Source of the DNA: Paraburkholderia diazotrophica
GTDB lineage: Bacteria; Pseudomonadota; Gammaproteobacteria; Burkholderiales; Burkholderiaceae
Direction: 5' to 3'
DNA length: 60,122 nt
NCBI RefSeq assembly: GCF_900108945.1
Contig: NZ_FNYE01000044.1
Location: forward strand, 1 to 60,122
Shown here: positions 1 through 8,292 of the stretch, piece by piece
How positions within the stretch are numbered: position 1 is the stretch's first letter
How the letters are laid out: each line of letters starts with the position of its first letter
Made by a program: the position numbers and the translations under genes
The notes under the pieces: model-generated
Told to the model about the DNA's origin: nothing
Databases searched by the model: none
Seen by the model: only the letters and a program-made list of their open reading frames with translations

Positions 1-316
1 CCGTGGCCCGCTCGCCCAGACACGCGAGCACGTCATCGGGAAGATAATCGAGCGTGCACAGTTCCTTCGCGCGCATGCCGACCTTGCGATCTGTTTCAAC
101 GAAATGAACCGCATAGATGTAAAACCGCTGCAGGAACATGTCGATCCGGGTGACATAGCCTGCGTCGCCCTTGTTCACGAGAAGCTCGCCCATATTCTTG
201 CCGGTGTAGGTGCCATCGTTGCGAATTACCGAGCGCGCGATCACACGCTCGCCAATGCTGAACGATGGCGCACACGCGACCTCGATGGCGTCCTCGTTTT
301 GGAAGTCACCCATCAT
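1..316 (-). CDS. nifZ: NifZ, nitrogenase maturation protein (3' end missing)
   Basis: Reading leftward from an ATG at 316, the frame stays open to the window edge and gives 105 residues. It contains the NifZ-type stretches VIRNDGTYTGKNMGELLV, GYVTRIDMFLQ and YIYAVHFVE. NifZ acts in the cytoplasm with NifW and NifH in maturing the P-clusters of the MoFe protein. A GCAGGAG ribosome site lies just upstream of the start, and a second ATG follows at once. It is the last visible gene of the nifB-fdxN-hesB-nifZ operon, 30 bases after the HesB gene. The C-terminus lies outside the window, so its full length cannot be judged. Confidence 0.9.
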   Translation of the reverse strand, partial: MMGDFQNEDAIEVACAPSFSIGERVIARSVIRNDGTYTGKNMGELLVNKGDAGYVTRIDMFLQRFYIYAVHFVETDRKVGMRAKELCTLDYLPDDVLACLGERAT

Positions 317-346
317 TTGCTCCTGCGAAAGGCCAAGGTGTGCACT

Positions 347-745
347 TCACGATGCTGGTGGCGGCAACAAGGGGCGCCCGTGTCCGATCGCACCCACTTC
401 AATGCGCCTGACACCGGGTTCGCCTTCGCTGGCGGCAACACCAGGTCCCTGATTGTCCTTCATGAACGCGAAACCCGACCGATCAGGTGTGTCGACGAAG
501 TCGATCGTCACACCGTCCAGCAGCAGGCGGCTTTCTGCGGGCAGGAAAAGACGCAGACCATTGATCTCCATCGCCTCGTCGCCTGGCTGCGCCCCGGTTA
601 CGGCACTGAATCCGGCATCGTATCCAGAGCAGCCGCCAGAGTTCACAAGCAGACGAAAACCCGCACCAGATGGCAAGCCGGAAAAGCGCACAATACGGCG
701 CATGAACTTTTCGGCAGCGGGTGTCACGGTAAGGTTGGGCAGCAT
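347..745 (-). CDS. hesB: HesB/IscA-like iron-sulfur protein, nif-linked
   Basis: This 132-residue protein of the HesB/IscA A-type carrier fold probably handles Fe-S clusters or iron for nitrogenase assembly. The VNSGGCSGYDAGF segment carries the first conserved cysteine (C39), and the LLDGVTIDFVDTPDRSGFAF strand pair is typical of the family. The frame is open further upstream, but the ATG at 745 begins exactly where the family starts and has an AGGA site before it. C39 is the only cysteine: the usual C-terminal C-x-C is absent and is replaced by a Gly/Pro-rich tail ending in PPPAS. Scaffold chemistry as in IscA is therefore doubtful. It sits between fdxN and nifZ in the nifB operon. Confidence 0.8.
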   Translation of the reverse strand: MLPNLTVTPAAEKFMRRIVRFSGLPSGAGFRLLVNSGGCSGYDAGFSAVTGAQPGDEAMEINGLRLFLPAESRLLLDGVTIDFVDTPDRSGFAFMKDNQGPGVAASEGEPGVRRIEVGAIGHGRPLLPPPAS

Positions 746-810
746 GGTGTCGGTCCTGTCAAAGTGAGCAGTCGTTAGACGCAAGTGGCGCGATGCGCGG
801 GGAAACGGGG

Positions 811-1005
811 CTAGGCCGGAACGATGCATCCGTCCACGGGGCACACCGCCACGCATTGCGGAGTATCGAACTGGCCGTCGCACTCCATGCATTTCTTCGG
901 ATCGATTGCAAAGACACCGTTTTTCTCACTGATGGCGATATTGGCGCACTGCGGCTCGCAGGCCGAGCAGCCGGTACACGTTGACGCAATGATCTTCAGG
1001 GCCAT
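811..1005 (-). CDS. fdxN: Ferredoxin FdxN, 2[4Fe-4S]
   Basis: A 64-residue bacterial-type ferredoxin. Cys10, 13, 16 and 20 form one CxxCxxCxxxC set. Cys39, 42, 51 and 55 form the second, with an eight-residue insert between the second and third cysteines that is typical of nif ferredoxins. FdxN proteins supply low-potential electrons to NifB or nitrogenase. A strong AAGGAG site precedes the ATG. It follows nifB by 67 bases in the same orientation, the usual nifB-fdxN order, so it is most likely cotranscribed from the sigma-54 promoter upstream of nifB. Confidence 0.93.
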   Translation of the reverse strand: MALKIIASTCTGCSACEPQCANIAISEKNGVFAIDPKKCMECDGQFDTPQCVAVCPVDGCIVPA

Positions 1006-1072
1006 GCGACACTCCTTGCAATGATGATCGGTGTAAGCCCGGTGAGACAGGCATGACTATCCTGCCTGCCGC

Positions 1073-2680
1073 TCAAGCAGCTGCATCCGCGGTCGCAGCC
1101 ATCAACGCCCCCGGCGGGATTGTGGCCTCGCCACGTTGCGCATGCACGATCACGCCACCGGCTACACGGCTGCAATAGTCGGCGAACCACGCAAGCGCCG
1201 CCTTTTCGATAAATTCGCCCGCGTACTGGTCCACCGGCTCGACGCCCGCGCGCGATAGTTCCTTGCGCGGACACGCGCCGATCTTTGCAACCAAGACAGC
1301 ATGACAATCGCTGATCGCGCGCGTGAGCTGCAGCAGGCCCTCGTCGTCGCCATAGCCGCCTTGGCAATAAAGGTCCACACGGCGGTGGCCGACGAAGAAC
1401 GCTCCGGCAGCGCCAACCTCGAAAATCTGGAATTCGGAGACATGCCCGAAATGCGCGTTCACCCGGCCGCGCCCCTTCGTCGCGACGGCAATCAAAACCT
1501 TCATGTCGCCCTCCACCGCGCTCGCCTGCGCGAAGGCGAGCGCCTCTTGTTTCGCACCACGCTGCATATCGACTTCGGCTTCCAGGCGTCGCTGAAATTC
1601 GCGGCGACCGTCGAGGTCATAGTCGACTTCCATGTGGTCGATCCTGTCGAGCGTGAACTCCTCGCGGCGATCCTCGCCGAGAAGCCCCACCGCGTCGGCA
1701 CGACACTGCCGGCAATGGCGCATCAGGTTCGTGCCGCCCATGCACGCCTCCTGCACGGCCTTAAGCTCACTCGCAGTCGGACCACGCTGTCCGCGCAGGC
1801 CGAAATACGTGCCATGCTCTGGCTGGGAGATCAGCGGCATGATGTTGTGCAGAAAGGCACCGCGCCTCTTTACCTCGCGATTTACCTCGATCAGGTGTTC
1901 GTCGTTGATGCCTGGAATCAACACCGAGTTGATCTTCGTAAGTACGCCACGCGCAGTCAGCATCTCGAGTCCTCGCATTTGCCGCTCGTGCAAGATGCGC
2001 GCGGCCTCTTTTCCCGTGAGTCGTCGGTGGCCCCAGAAAATCCACGGATATATCTTTTCGCCGATGACAGGATCGACCATGTTAATGGTGATGGTTACGT
2101 GGTCAATGTTGTGCTCGCAAATCTCGTCGACAAGGTCCGGCAACGCGAGTCCATTCGTCGACAAGCATAGCCTGATGTCCGGAGTCCGCTCGCGAAGCAT
2201 ACGGAAGGTGTCGAAAGTCTTTTTCGCATCAGCCAGCGAATCGCCGGGACCCGCAATGCCAAGCACGGTCAGCTGCGGGATCCGGCCGGCGACGGCCACT
2301 ACCTTTTTTACCGCCTGCTCCGGCGTCAGCTTCTCCGACACGACACCAGGCCGGGACTCGTTCGAACAGTCATATTTGCGATTGCAGTAGTTGCACTGAA
2401 TGTTGCACGCCGGGGCCACCGCCACATGCATCCGCGCATAATGACGATGCGCCTCTTCTGAATAACAGGGGTGATTCTTAATCTTTTCCCACACCTCTGT
2501 CGGCAGGTCATCGGGTATGCCTGACGAACCACGGCCAGACTGACCGTCGCCACCACTGCGTGGACAACAACCGCCGCCCGGGGGAGCGAGCGCTTCGACG
2601 GTGGACCCCAGGCGCGTTATCTGCCCGATGCCGATACAGGCAGTTGAGGGCAGCATGCTGTGGTTCGCGCTATCTTCCAT
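1073..2680 (-). CDS. nifB: NifB, radical SAM FeMo-cofactor (NifB-co) synthase
   Basis: A 535-residue NifB. It fuses two [4Fe-4S] clusters and inserts carbide and sulfide to make NifB-co, the core of FeMo-cofactor. The radical SAM motif C92-x3-C96-x2-C99 is in CNIQCNYCNRKYDC. Two family segments follow, TVLGIAGPGDSLA and the HCRQCRADAVGLLGED stretch with further cluster-binding cysteines. From about residue 393 a NifX/NafY-type cofactor-binding domain begins at MKVLIAVATKGRGRVNAHFGH, so this is the long two-domain form. It is the first gene of a leftward operon with fdxN, hesB and nifZ. A -24/-12 promoter and a perfect NifA site lie upstream. Confidence 0.97.
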   Translation of the reverse strand: MEDSANHSMLPSTACIGIGQITRLGSTVEALAPPGGGCCPRSGGDGQSGRGSSGIPDDLPTEVWEKIKNHPCYSEEAHRHYARMHVAVAPACNIQCNYCNRKYDCSNESRPGVVSEKLTPEQAVKKVVAVAGRIPQLTVLGIAGPGDSLADAKKTFDTFRMLRERTPDIRLCLSTNGLALPDLVDEICEHNIDHVTITINMVDPVIGEKIYPWIFWGHRRLTGKEAARILHERQMRGLEMLTARGVLTKINSVLIPGINDEHLIEVNREVKRRGAFLHNIMPLISQPEHGTYFGLRGQRGPTASELKAVQEACMGGTNLMRHCRQCRADAVGLLGEDRREEFTLDRIDHMEVDYDLDGRREFQRRLEAEVDMQRGAKQEALAFAQASAVEGDMKVLIAVATKGRGRVNAHFGHVSEFQIFEVGAAGAFFVGHRRVDLYCQGGYGDDEGLLQLTRAISDCHAVLVAKIGACPRKELSRAGVEPVDQYAGEFIEKAALAWFADYCSRVAGGVIVHAQRGEATIPPGALMAATADAAA

Positions 2681-2722
2681 GGATATCTCCTCGCAACCGA
2701 CGGCGGTCGCGCGCTAATCCAG

Positions 2723-2738
2723 AGCGAAATCCGTGCCA
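2723..2738 (-). promoter_or_regulatory. Sigma-54 (-24/-12) promoter of nifB
   Basis: On the minus strand the sequence is TGGCACGGATTTCGCT, with GG and GC ten bases apart as RpoN requires. The -24 half is consensus. The -12 half has TCGC instead of TTGC. It lies 43 bases upstream of the nifB start, with a NifA activator site about 120 bases further upstream. Confidence 0.8.
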
Positions 2739-2857
2739 CTCGAACGCGATTCGCTTCGGGTCTCGTTCAATCTTGGAGTTGGTCGGACACCGGTGATAGG
2801 GCCGATCAGGTTTCTCGGGTTTGCGCCGGCATTCAAATTCGACAAACCCGACTAATC

Positions 2858-2873
2858 TGTCGCTTTTGCGACA
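2858..2873. promoter_or_regulatory. NifA upstream activator site (nifB side)
   Basis: TGTCGCTTTTGCGACA fits the NifA consensus TGT-N10-ACA exactly. It sits in an extended perfect inverted repeat (TCTGTCGC, TTTT, GCGACAGA). It lies about 120 bases upstream of the nifB -24 element and roughly 190 bases from the nifV promoter, so it most probably serves nifB. Confidence 0.85.
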
Positions 2874-2983
2874 GATATCACAATTGCGGTGTTTTGTTCG
2901 CAAACATTACTTCGCATACCAAATTATTATAATAACCGATGCGGCGCTCAATCCGCTCGTAGTCGCCTGATGAACGTCAGCAC

Positions 2984-2999
2984 TGTCAGGAAAAGGACA
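2984..2999. promoter_or_regulatory. NifA upstream activator site (nifV side)
   Basis: TGTCAGGAAAAGGACA is a second exact TGT-N10-ACA match. It begins about 80 bases upstream of the -24 element of the nifV promoter, a normal distance for DNA looping by NifA. Confidence 0.85.
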
Positions 3000-3062
3000 T
3001 AGGCGACACGAATAGCCGGTTGAAATGCCCCGCAAAGCACTCTGTCACCGGTGATGCTTGTC

Positions 3063-3078
3063 TGGCACGAGCCTTGCG
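3063..3078 (+). promoter_or_regulatory. Sigma-54 (-24/-12) promoter of nifV
   Basis: TGGCACGAGCCTTGCG matches the RpoN consensus TGGCACR-N4-TTGC. It ends 33 bases before the nifV ATG and points rightward. It probably drives the whole nifV-nifW-fixABCX-TPR transcription unit. Confidence 0.9.
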
Positions 3079-3111
3079 AATCCATCGGCGACTATTCAAT
3101 AGGCCGTAGAC

Positions 3112-4248
3112 ATGCTCAAACCGATAATCAACGACACGACACTCCGCGACGGGGAGCAGGCCGCCGGTGTCGCGTTTCGCCTCGAGGAAAAATGCGCGAT
3201 CGCCGCATCACTTTCGCGCGCTGGTGTGGCCGAACTCGAAATCGGAATTCCGGCCATCGGCGAAGACGAAATCGCGTGCATCGAGGCCATTGTCGACCTT
3301 AAGCTCGACGCCAGTCTGATGGTTTGGGGCCGCCTCACCGATGGGGATCTCGCTGCGGCATTGCGCTGCCGTGCTGATATCGTTCATCTCTCGATTCCGG
3401 TTTCGGACATTCATTTGCAGTATAAGCTGCGTCAGTCGCGCGGCTGGGTACTAGCGCAGATAGCACGCGTCGTCGAGGAGGCAGCGAAAAATCACTCTAA
3501 GATTTCTCTTGGCATGGAGGACGCTTCGCGCGCGGACCCCTCGTTCCTCATAGAAGTCGCTCGCTGCGCGCAGCGATATGGAGCGCAGCGTGTGCGGTTT
3601 GCGGATACCGTGGGTGTGCTGGATCCCTTTAAGACCTTCCACGCCATTGCAGCGCTGCGCAGTGCTGTTGATCTTGAGATCGAAATTCATGCACACAACG
3701 ACCTCGGGCTTGCCACAGCCAACACACTCGCCGCTCTTGGGGCCGGCGCCACGCACGCGAACACCACCGTCAACGGCTTGGGTGAGCGGGCCGGCAATGC
3801 GGCGCTGGAAGAAATCGTGATGGGCGTGCGGCACCTGCTGGGACGTGACACAGGCGTCGACACGCGAGCGCTGCTCGACATTTCCTCGTTGGTAGAACGG
3901 GCGTCAGGCCGTACCGTTTCGTTCAACAAGAGCATCGTCGGTCGAGGTGTCTTTACTCACGAATCGGGCATACACACCGACGGCATCGCCAAGCATCCCA
4001 CCACCTACGAGGGATTCGACCCAGCTGAGCTCGGCCGGCAACGGTCGATGATTCTCGGGAAACATTCTGGATCTCAAAGTGTGCGCGACGCCTACGACGC
4101 TTTAGGCGTGAGGGTCGCTGAGCGACTCATCCCGCCGCTGCTTGCGCGCATTCGTTCTTTCGCCATGCAGCACAAACAGGCGCCCAGCGCAAGGGATCTG
4201 CATCGCATCCTGGCCCAAGCTCGCGGCACGCGAGTGGAGGCGTCATGA
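3112..4248 (+). CDS. nifV: NifV, homocitrate synthase
   Basis: A 378-residue cytoplasmic enzyme of the DRE-TIM metallolyase family. It condenses acetyl-CoA with 2-oxoglutarate to homocitrate, the organic ligand of FeMo-cofactor. The N-terminal NDTTLRDGEQ motif (about residues 8-17), the metal-binding HAHNDLG and the TVNGLGERAGNAALEE loop are all present, and the C-terminal HESGIHTDG segment is typical of the family. Length is normal. It is the first gene after the sigma-54 promoter at 3063-3078. Many rhizobia lack nifV and rely on host homocitrate, so its presence suggests some capacity for fixation independent of the plant, as in other beta-rhizobia. Confidence 0.96.
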   Translation: MLKPIINDTTLRDGEQAAGVAFRLEEKCAIAASLSRAGVAELEIGIPAIGEDEIACIEAIVDLKLDASLMVWGRLTDGDLAAALRCRADIVHLSIPVSDIHLQYKLRQSRGWVLAQIARVVEEAAKNHSKISLGMEDASRADPSFLIEVARCAQRYGAQRVRFADTVGVLDPFKTFHAIAALRSAVDLEIEIHAHNDLGLATANTLAALGAGATHANTTVNGLGERAGNAALEEIVMGVRHLLGRDTGVDTRALLDISSLVERASGRTVSFNKSIVGRGVFTHESGIHTDGIAKHPTTYEGFDPAELGRQRSMILGKHSGSQSVRDAYDALGVRVAERLIPPLLARIRSFAMQHKQAPSARDLHRILAQARGTRVEAS

Positions 4249-4290
4249 GTGTGCTCATCGCGGCCAAACCTGTCCAATAGGAGCAACGAC

Positions 4291-4629
4291 ATGCAAAGAG
4301 TTATCGAGCAACTGTATCACCTCTCATCGATCGAGGATTTCATGCGATTCTTCGAGATCGCATTTGATGAAAAGGTGGTGAACGTGAGCCGCCTGCACAT
4401 CCTCAAGCGCTTCTTCCAGTACATCGAGCAACAGGAAGAACTGCCGCGGGACAACGCGACGGGCGTGCTCAACGTCTACCGAAGTCTGCTCCAGAAGGCT
4501 TACAACGACTTTGTTGTGTCCACGCCTGCGGAGCAGAAGGTATTCAAAGTTTTCCAGGAAGCGGATGGACGGAGGCTCGTCGCCCTTGACAAGGTGCGCG
4601 CGTCGTTGCCCACCCGCGGCGCCGCCTGA
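4291..4629 (+). CDS. nifW: NifW, nitrogenase stabilising/protective protein
   Basis: A 112-residue NifW. Recognisable segments are LSSIEDFMRFFEIAFDEKVV near the start and NVSRLHILKRFFQYI. NifW helps MoFe-protein maturation together with NifZ and has been linked to protection from oxygen. The frame is open from a GTG at 4249, but the ATG at 4291 has an AGGAG site eight bases upstream and matches the family start. It follows nifV by 42 bases and precedes fixA by 14, so it belongs to the same operon. Confidence 0.92.
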   Translation: MQRVIEQLYHLSSIEDFMRFFEIAFDEKVVNVSRLHILKRFFQYIEQQEELPRDNATGVLNVYRSLLQKAYNDFVVSTPAEQKVFKVFQEADGRRLVALDKVRASLPTRGAA

Positions 4630-4643
4630 CCCGGAGTTCCTCA

Positions 4644-5492
4644 ATGCATATTGTCGTCTGCATCAAGCAGGTCCCGGATTCGGCGCAGATCCGGGTTCAC
4701 CCAGTCAACAACACCATCATGCGCCAAGGCGTGCCGGCAATCGTGAACCCGTACGATCTGTTCTCGCTGGAAGAAGCGTTGCGGATAAAGGATCGCTTCG
4801 GCGGCGCAGTCACGATGCTCTGCATGGGACCACCACAGGCTGAGGAAGCGCTCCGTAAATGCATCAGCTACGGCGCCGACGACGCCGTGCTCGTCACCGA
4901 TCGTGCGTTCGCTGGCGCCGATACGCTCGCAACATCGTATGCGCTTGCCGCCGCGATCAGGCGAATCGCAACAGAACAGGCGGTGGACATCGTCTTCACT
5001 GGCAAACAGACGATCGACGGCGACACCGCTCAGGTCGGCCCCGGCATTGCCAAGCGCCTCGGCGCCCAGTTACTCACCTATGTGTCCAGGATCGTCGAGA
5101 TCGACGTCGACGCGCGCACGATCGTCGTCGAGCGTCGTGCCGAAGGCGGCGTGCAGGTACTCAAAACTGCATTGCCATGTCTTGTGACGATGCTTGAGAA
5201 CACTAACGAACTGCGCTTCGCAACACTGCCCGCAATGATTCACGCGGCAGGCTTCCCCGTGCGCAAATGGAACCGCGAACAGGCCGGCATTGAGGACGCG
5301 AGCAAGATCGGGCTGAAAGGTTCACCGACCGTGGTCAGCAAAGTGTTCGGCCCGACGCCGCGCGCTGAAACGGCTGAAATGCTCGAACTCGGCGCGTCCA
5401 GCCTCCGCGATGTGTCGTTGAAACTGATGCATAAGATATTCACTCGCCATCCGACTCTGGAGGCGGACGTGCTGATGAAGAGGGACTCATGA
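4644..5492 (+). CDS. fixA: FixA, electron-bifurcating flavoprotein beta subunit
   Basis: A 282-residue EtfB-like subunit with the family start MHIVVCIKQVPDSAQIRVHP and the nucleotide-binding segment VFTGKQTIDGDTAQVGP. FixAB with FixC and FixX oxidises NADH and bifurcates electrons to quinone and to ferredoxin or flavodoxin, giving the low-potential reductant for nitrogenase. The complex is tied to the inner face of the membrane through FixCX. A GGAG site precedes the ATG. The stop overlaps the fixB start in an ATGA arrangement, which implies translational coupling. Confidence 0.96.
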   Translation: MHIVVCIKQVPDSAQIRVHPVNNTIMRQGVPAIVNPYDLFSLEEALRIKDRFGGAVTMLCMGPPQAEEALRKCISYGADDAVLVTDRAFAGADTLATSYALAAAIRRIATEQAVDIVFTGKQTIDGDTAQVGPGIAKRLGAQLLTYVSRIVEIDVDARTIVVERRAEGGVQVLKTALPCLVTMLENTNELRFATLPAMIHAAGFPVRKWNREQAGIEDASKIGLKGSPTVVSKVFGPTPRAETAEMLELGASSLRDVSLKLMHKIFTRHPTLEADVLMKRDS

Positions 5493-6613
5493 ACTCGCCC
5501 GCTGCCTCAAACAAGAAGCCGGCCGTGCCAGCCAAACCGGCCGGAGGCCGTAACCTCGATCTGCCCGAGCACCTAAAAGCCTATCAGGGTGTCTGGGTCT
5601 TTCTTGAGCACGATCGGGGTCACGTACATAGCGTGTCGTGGGAACTGCTCGGTGAGGCGCGCAAGCTCGCAGACAAACTCGGCAGCGACGTCGCCGTGGC
5701 GGCGCTCGGCGGTAAGGACGAGCCACTTGAACAGTTTGCCACCCAGGCGTTCAGTTTCGGCGCGGACAAGGCATACGTGATTCACGATCCGGTATTGCTC
5801 GGTTACCGCAACGAGCCGTTCACAAAAGGGCTGACCGATCTGGTCAACAAGTACCGCCCTGAAATCCTGCTGCTCGGTGCAACCTCAACGGGCCGAGATC
5901 TCGCCGGCTCTGTGGCAACGACGCTCTCGACCGGCCTCACCGCCGACTGCACCGAGTTAAACATTGATCCAGCCTCGCGCGCGCTGGCGGCCACACGGCC
6001 GACTTTCGGCGGCTCGCTACTTTGTACGATCATGACGCTCGCATACCGCCCGCAGATGGCGACGGTGCGCCCGCGGGTCATGGCGATGCCGCAGGCGCAA
6101 ACGGGGCGCGGCGGCGAGATCGTGAAGGAGGCGCTTGGGATCGTTGAGGCCGACATTGTGACCAAATTGCTCGACTTCATCGCCGATGACAAAAGTAATC
6201 AGGTCAACCTGCCCTACGCGGACGTCATAGTTAGCGGCGGCAAGGGGCTAAAGAACCCGGAGAATTTCCGGCTCCTGTTCGATCTGGCACGCGTGCTCGG
6301 CGGCGAAGTTGGAGCAACCCGTCCGTGCGTGCAGGCGGGCTGGGTGGAGGCCGATCGGCAAGTCGGGCAGACAGGCAAAACTGTGCGGCCGAAACTTTAC
6401 ATCGCTGCGGGCATCTCGGGCGCGATCCAGCACCGCGTCGGCATGGAGAGTTCTGACGTCATCGTCGCGATCAACACCGACCCGAACGCTCCGATTTTCG
6501 ACTACGCGCACTATGGCATCGTCGCGGACGCACTTCAACTGCTGCCGGCGCTGACGTACGCGTGCAATGACCATCTGGAACTGCAGCAGATGCGTAGCAA
6601 AAGGAGAGCATGA
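5489..6613 (+). CDS. fixB: FixB, electron-bifurcating flavoprotein alpha subunit
   Basis: A 374-residue EtfA-like subunit. The C-terminal FAD-binding part contains VSGGKGLKNPENFRLLFDLARVLGG and KLYIAAGISGAIQHRVGM, the standard EtfA signature, and ends with VAINTDPNAPIFDYAHYGIV. The first 30 residues are a Pro/Ala/Lys-rich extension. It works as the FAD-carrying partner of FixA. Its start overlaps fixA, and its TGA overlaps the fixC start (ATGATGA), so the four fix genes are tightly coupled. Confidence 0.96.
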   Translation: MNSPAASNKKPAVPAKPAGGRNLDLPEHLKAYQGVWVFLEHDRGHVHSVSWELLGEARKLADKLGSDVAVAALGGKDEPLEQFATQAFSFGADKAYVIHDPVLLGYRNEPFTKGLTDLVNKYRPEILLLGATSTGRDLAGSVATTLSTGLTADCTELNIDPASRALAATRPTFGGSLLCTIMTLAYRPQMATVRPRVMAMPQAQTGRGGEIVKEALGIVEADIVTKLLDFIADDKSNQVNLPYADVIVSGGKGLKNPENFRLLFDLARVLGGEVGATRPCVQAGWVEADRQVGQTGKTVRPKLYIAAGISGAIQHRVGMESSDVIVAINTDPNAPIFDYAHYGIVADALQLLPALTYACNDHLELQQMRSKRRA

Positions 6614-7923
6614 TGAAAAAGACCTCACGATTCGATGCGATCGTCGTTGGTGCCGGACCGTCTGGCAACGCCGCAGCTTACGTGATGGCCAAGGGCGGAC
6701 TGGAGGTGCTTCAGATCGAGCGCGGCGAATATCCTGGCAGCAAAAACGTTCAAGGCGCGATTCTCTACGCAAACGCGCTGGAACAGATCATTCCGGACTT
6801 TCGTGATCACGCTCCGCTCGAGCGCCACATCATCGAGCAGCGCATGTGGATGCTCGACGATACTTCCTTCGTGGGCACGCACGTGCGTAGCGACGACTAC
6901 AACAAGCCACCGTACAACCGCTACACGATCATCCGTGCGCAGTTCGACAAGTGGTTCTCATCGAAGGTGCGCGAGGCCGGCGCATTGCTGATCTGCGAGA
7001 CCACGGTGAATCACCTGATCATGGATGGAGACCAGGTGGTCGGCGTGCAATGCGATCGGGAGCAAGGCGAGGTCTACGCGGACATTGTGATTCTCGCGGA
7101 CGGGGTCAACTCAACGCTCGCACGCAAGGCGGGCTTTCACGGCGAAATCGAGGCGAGCAACGTCGCGCTGGCTGTGAAGGAAATTCTCTTCATGCCAGAG
7201 GAGACCATTCGTCAGCGCTTTAACGTCGGCGATGAAGAAGGCGTCGTGATCGAGATGGTTGGCCGGATCACCGAAGGCATGGCGGGAACAGGGTTCCTCT
7301 ACACAAACAAAGAGTCGCTGACCATTGGGGTCGGCTGCATGCTGAGTGACTTCAAAAAGAACTCGAACCGCATGAGCCCGTATGTGCTGCTCGAAAAAAT
7401 GAAGCGTCATCCGTCAATCGTGCCGCTCATCGCAGGGGGCGAGATGAAGGAGTACTGCGCTCACCTGATTCCCGAAGGAGGCTTCGATGCGATACCGCAA
7501 GTGTACGGCAATGGCTGGATGATCGTCGGTGACTCAGGCGGCTTCGTCAATGCCGCGCATCGCGAAGGTTGCAATCTCGCCATGACAACAGGACGCCTCG
7601 CTGCCGAAACCGCCATCGCCGCAAAAGCGGTTGGCCGTGGCTACCGCGCTAACGCACTAGCCACGTATAAAGACGCGCTCGACGACAGCTTCGTGATGAA
7701 AGACTTATACAGATACCGCGACATGCCGAAAATCCTACACCGCAATCCACAGTTCTTTACGACATACCCTGATCTCGTCGCCAAGGCGGCCCGTACCATG
7801 ATTACCGTGGATGGCGTCGACAAGAAGACCAAAAAGCACGAGGTTATGGCCAGTTTCCGCGAAAGCCGCTCGCTGACCGGGCTCGTCGGCGACGCGTACA
7901 AATTCTGGAGGGCCTTCCGATGA
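6610..7923 (+). CDS. fixC: FixC, flavoprotein-quinone oxidoreductase
   Basis: A 437-residue FAD protein related to ETF:ubiquinone oxidoreductase. The FAD-binding beta-alpha-beta motif VVGAGPSGNAAAYVMAKGG is at about residues 12-30. The ILADGVNSTLARKAG and WMIVGDSGGFVNAAHREGCN segments are also typical. It passes electrons from FixAB to quinone and, with FixX, joins the bifurcating complex at the cytoplasmic membrane surface. An AAGGAG site precedes the start. There are two ATG codons in a row, and the second is equally possible. The end overlaps fixX by four bases. Confidence 0.96.
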   Translation: MMKKTSRFDAIVVGAGPSGNAAAYVMAKGGLEVLQIERGEYPGSKNVQGAILYANALEQIIPDFRDHAPLERHIIEQRMWMLDDTSFVGTHVRSDDYNKPPYNRYTIIRAQFDKWFSSKVREAGALLICETTVNHLIMDGDQVVGVQCDREQGEVYADIVILADGVNSTLARKAGFHGEIEASNVALAVKEILFMPEETIRQRFNVGDEEGVVIEMVGRITEGMAGTGFLYTNKESLTIGVGCMLSDFKKNSNRMSPYVLLEKMKRHPSIVPLIAGGEMKEYCAHLIPEGGFDAIPQVYGNGWMIVGDSGGFVNAAHREGCNLAMTTGRLAAETAIAAKAVGRGYRANALATYKDALDDSFVMKDLYRYRDMPKILHRNPQFFTTYPDLVAKAARTMITVDGVDKKTKKHEVMASFRESRSLTGLVGDAYKFWRAFR

Positions 7924-8219
7924 AAACGGTCGATGTCAATATCGAGGAAAAGCTGTTTCAGAACCGCTACCGCGTGGACGTAGGCCGGCCGCACGTCCAT
8001 ATCAAAAATGTTGACGTCTGCACCAACGACTGTGCCGACAAAAGCTGCACCTTCGTATGCCCTGCGTCCTGTTATCGGAAGGAGAACAACGGCTCGGTCA
8101 CGCTGATTACCGACGGCTGCCTGGAATGCGGCAGTTGCCGCATTCTATGCACAGAACACCACAACCTCGAATGGGCGTACCCACGTGGCGGGCATGGCAT
8201 CCTGTTCAAATTCGGGTAG
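7920..8219 (+). CDS. fixX: FixX, ferredoxin-like subunit
   Basis: A 99-residue Fe-S protein that pairs with FixC. The motifs CADKSCTFVCPASCY and GCLECGSCRILC carry the cluster cysteines, and the C-terminal EWAYPRGGHGILFKFG is nearly invariant in the family. It begins inside the last codons of fixC (ATGA overlap). It closes the fixABCX set. The next gene starts 73 bases later with its own ribosome site. Confidence 0.96.
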   Translation: MKTVDVNIEEKLFQNRYRVDVGRPHVHIKNVDVCTNDCADKSCTFVCPASCYRKENNGSVTLITDGCLECGSCRILCTEHHNLEWAYPRGGHGILFKFG

Positions 8220-8292
8220 AGAAACACATCTTAATCAAATCGGCTCCCGAACTTCACGAAAGGCGGGGGAGCACCATCATCGGAGCAAGTTA

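Noticed and set aside
104..778. Long plus-strand open frame of 224 codons at the left end
   Set aside because: It is antisense to nifZ and the HesB gene, whose protein families are clear; no ribosome site or family resemblance.
1301..2170. 289-codon plus-strand frame
   Set aside because: Antisense to nifB; an effect of GC-rich codon use.
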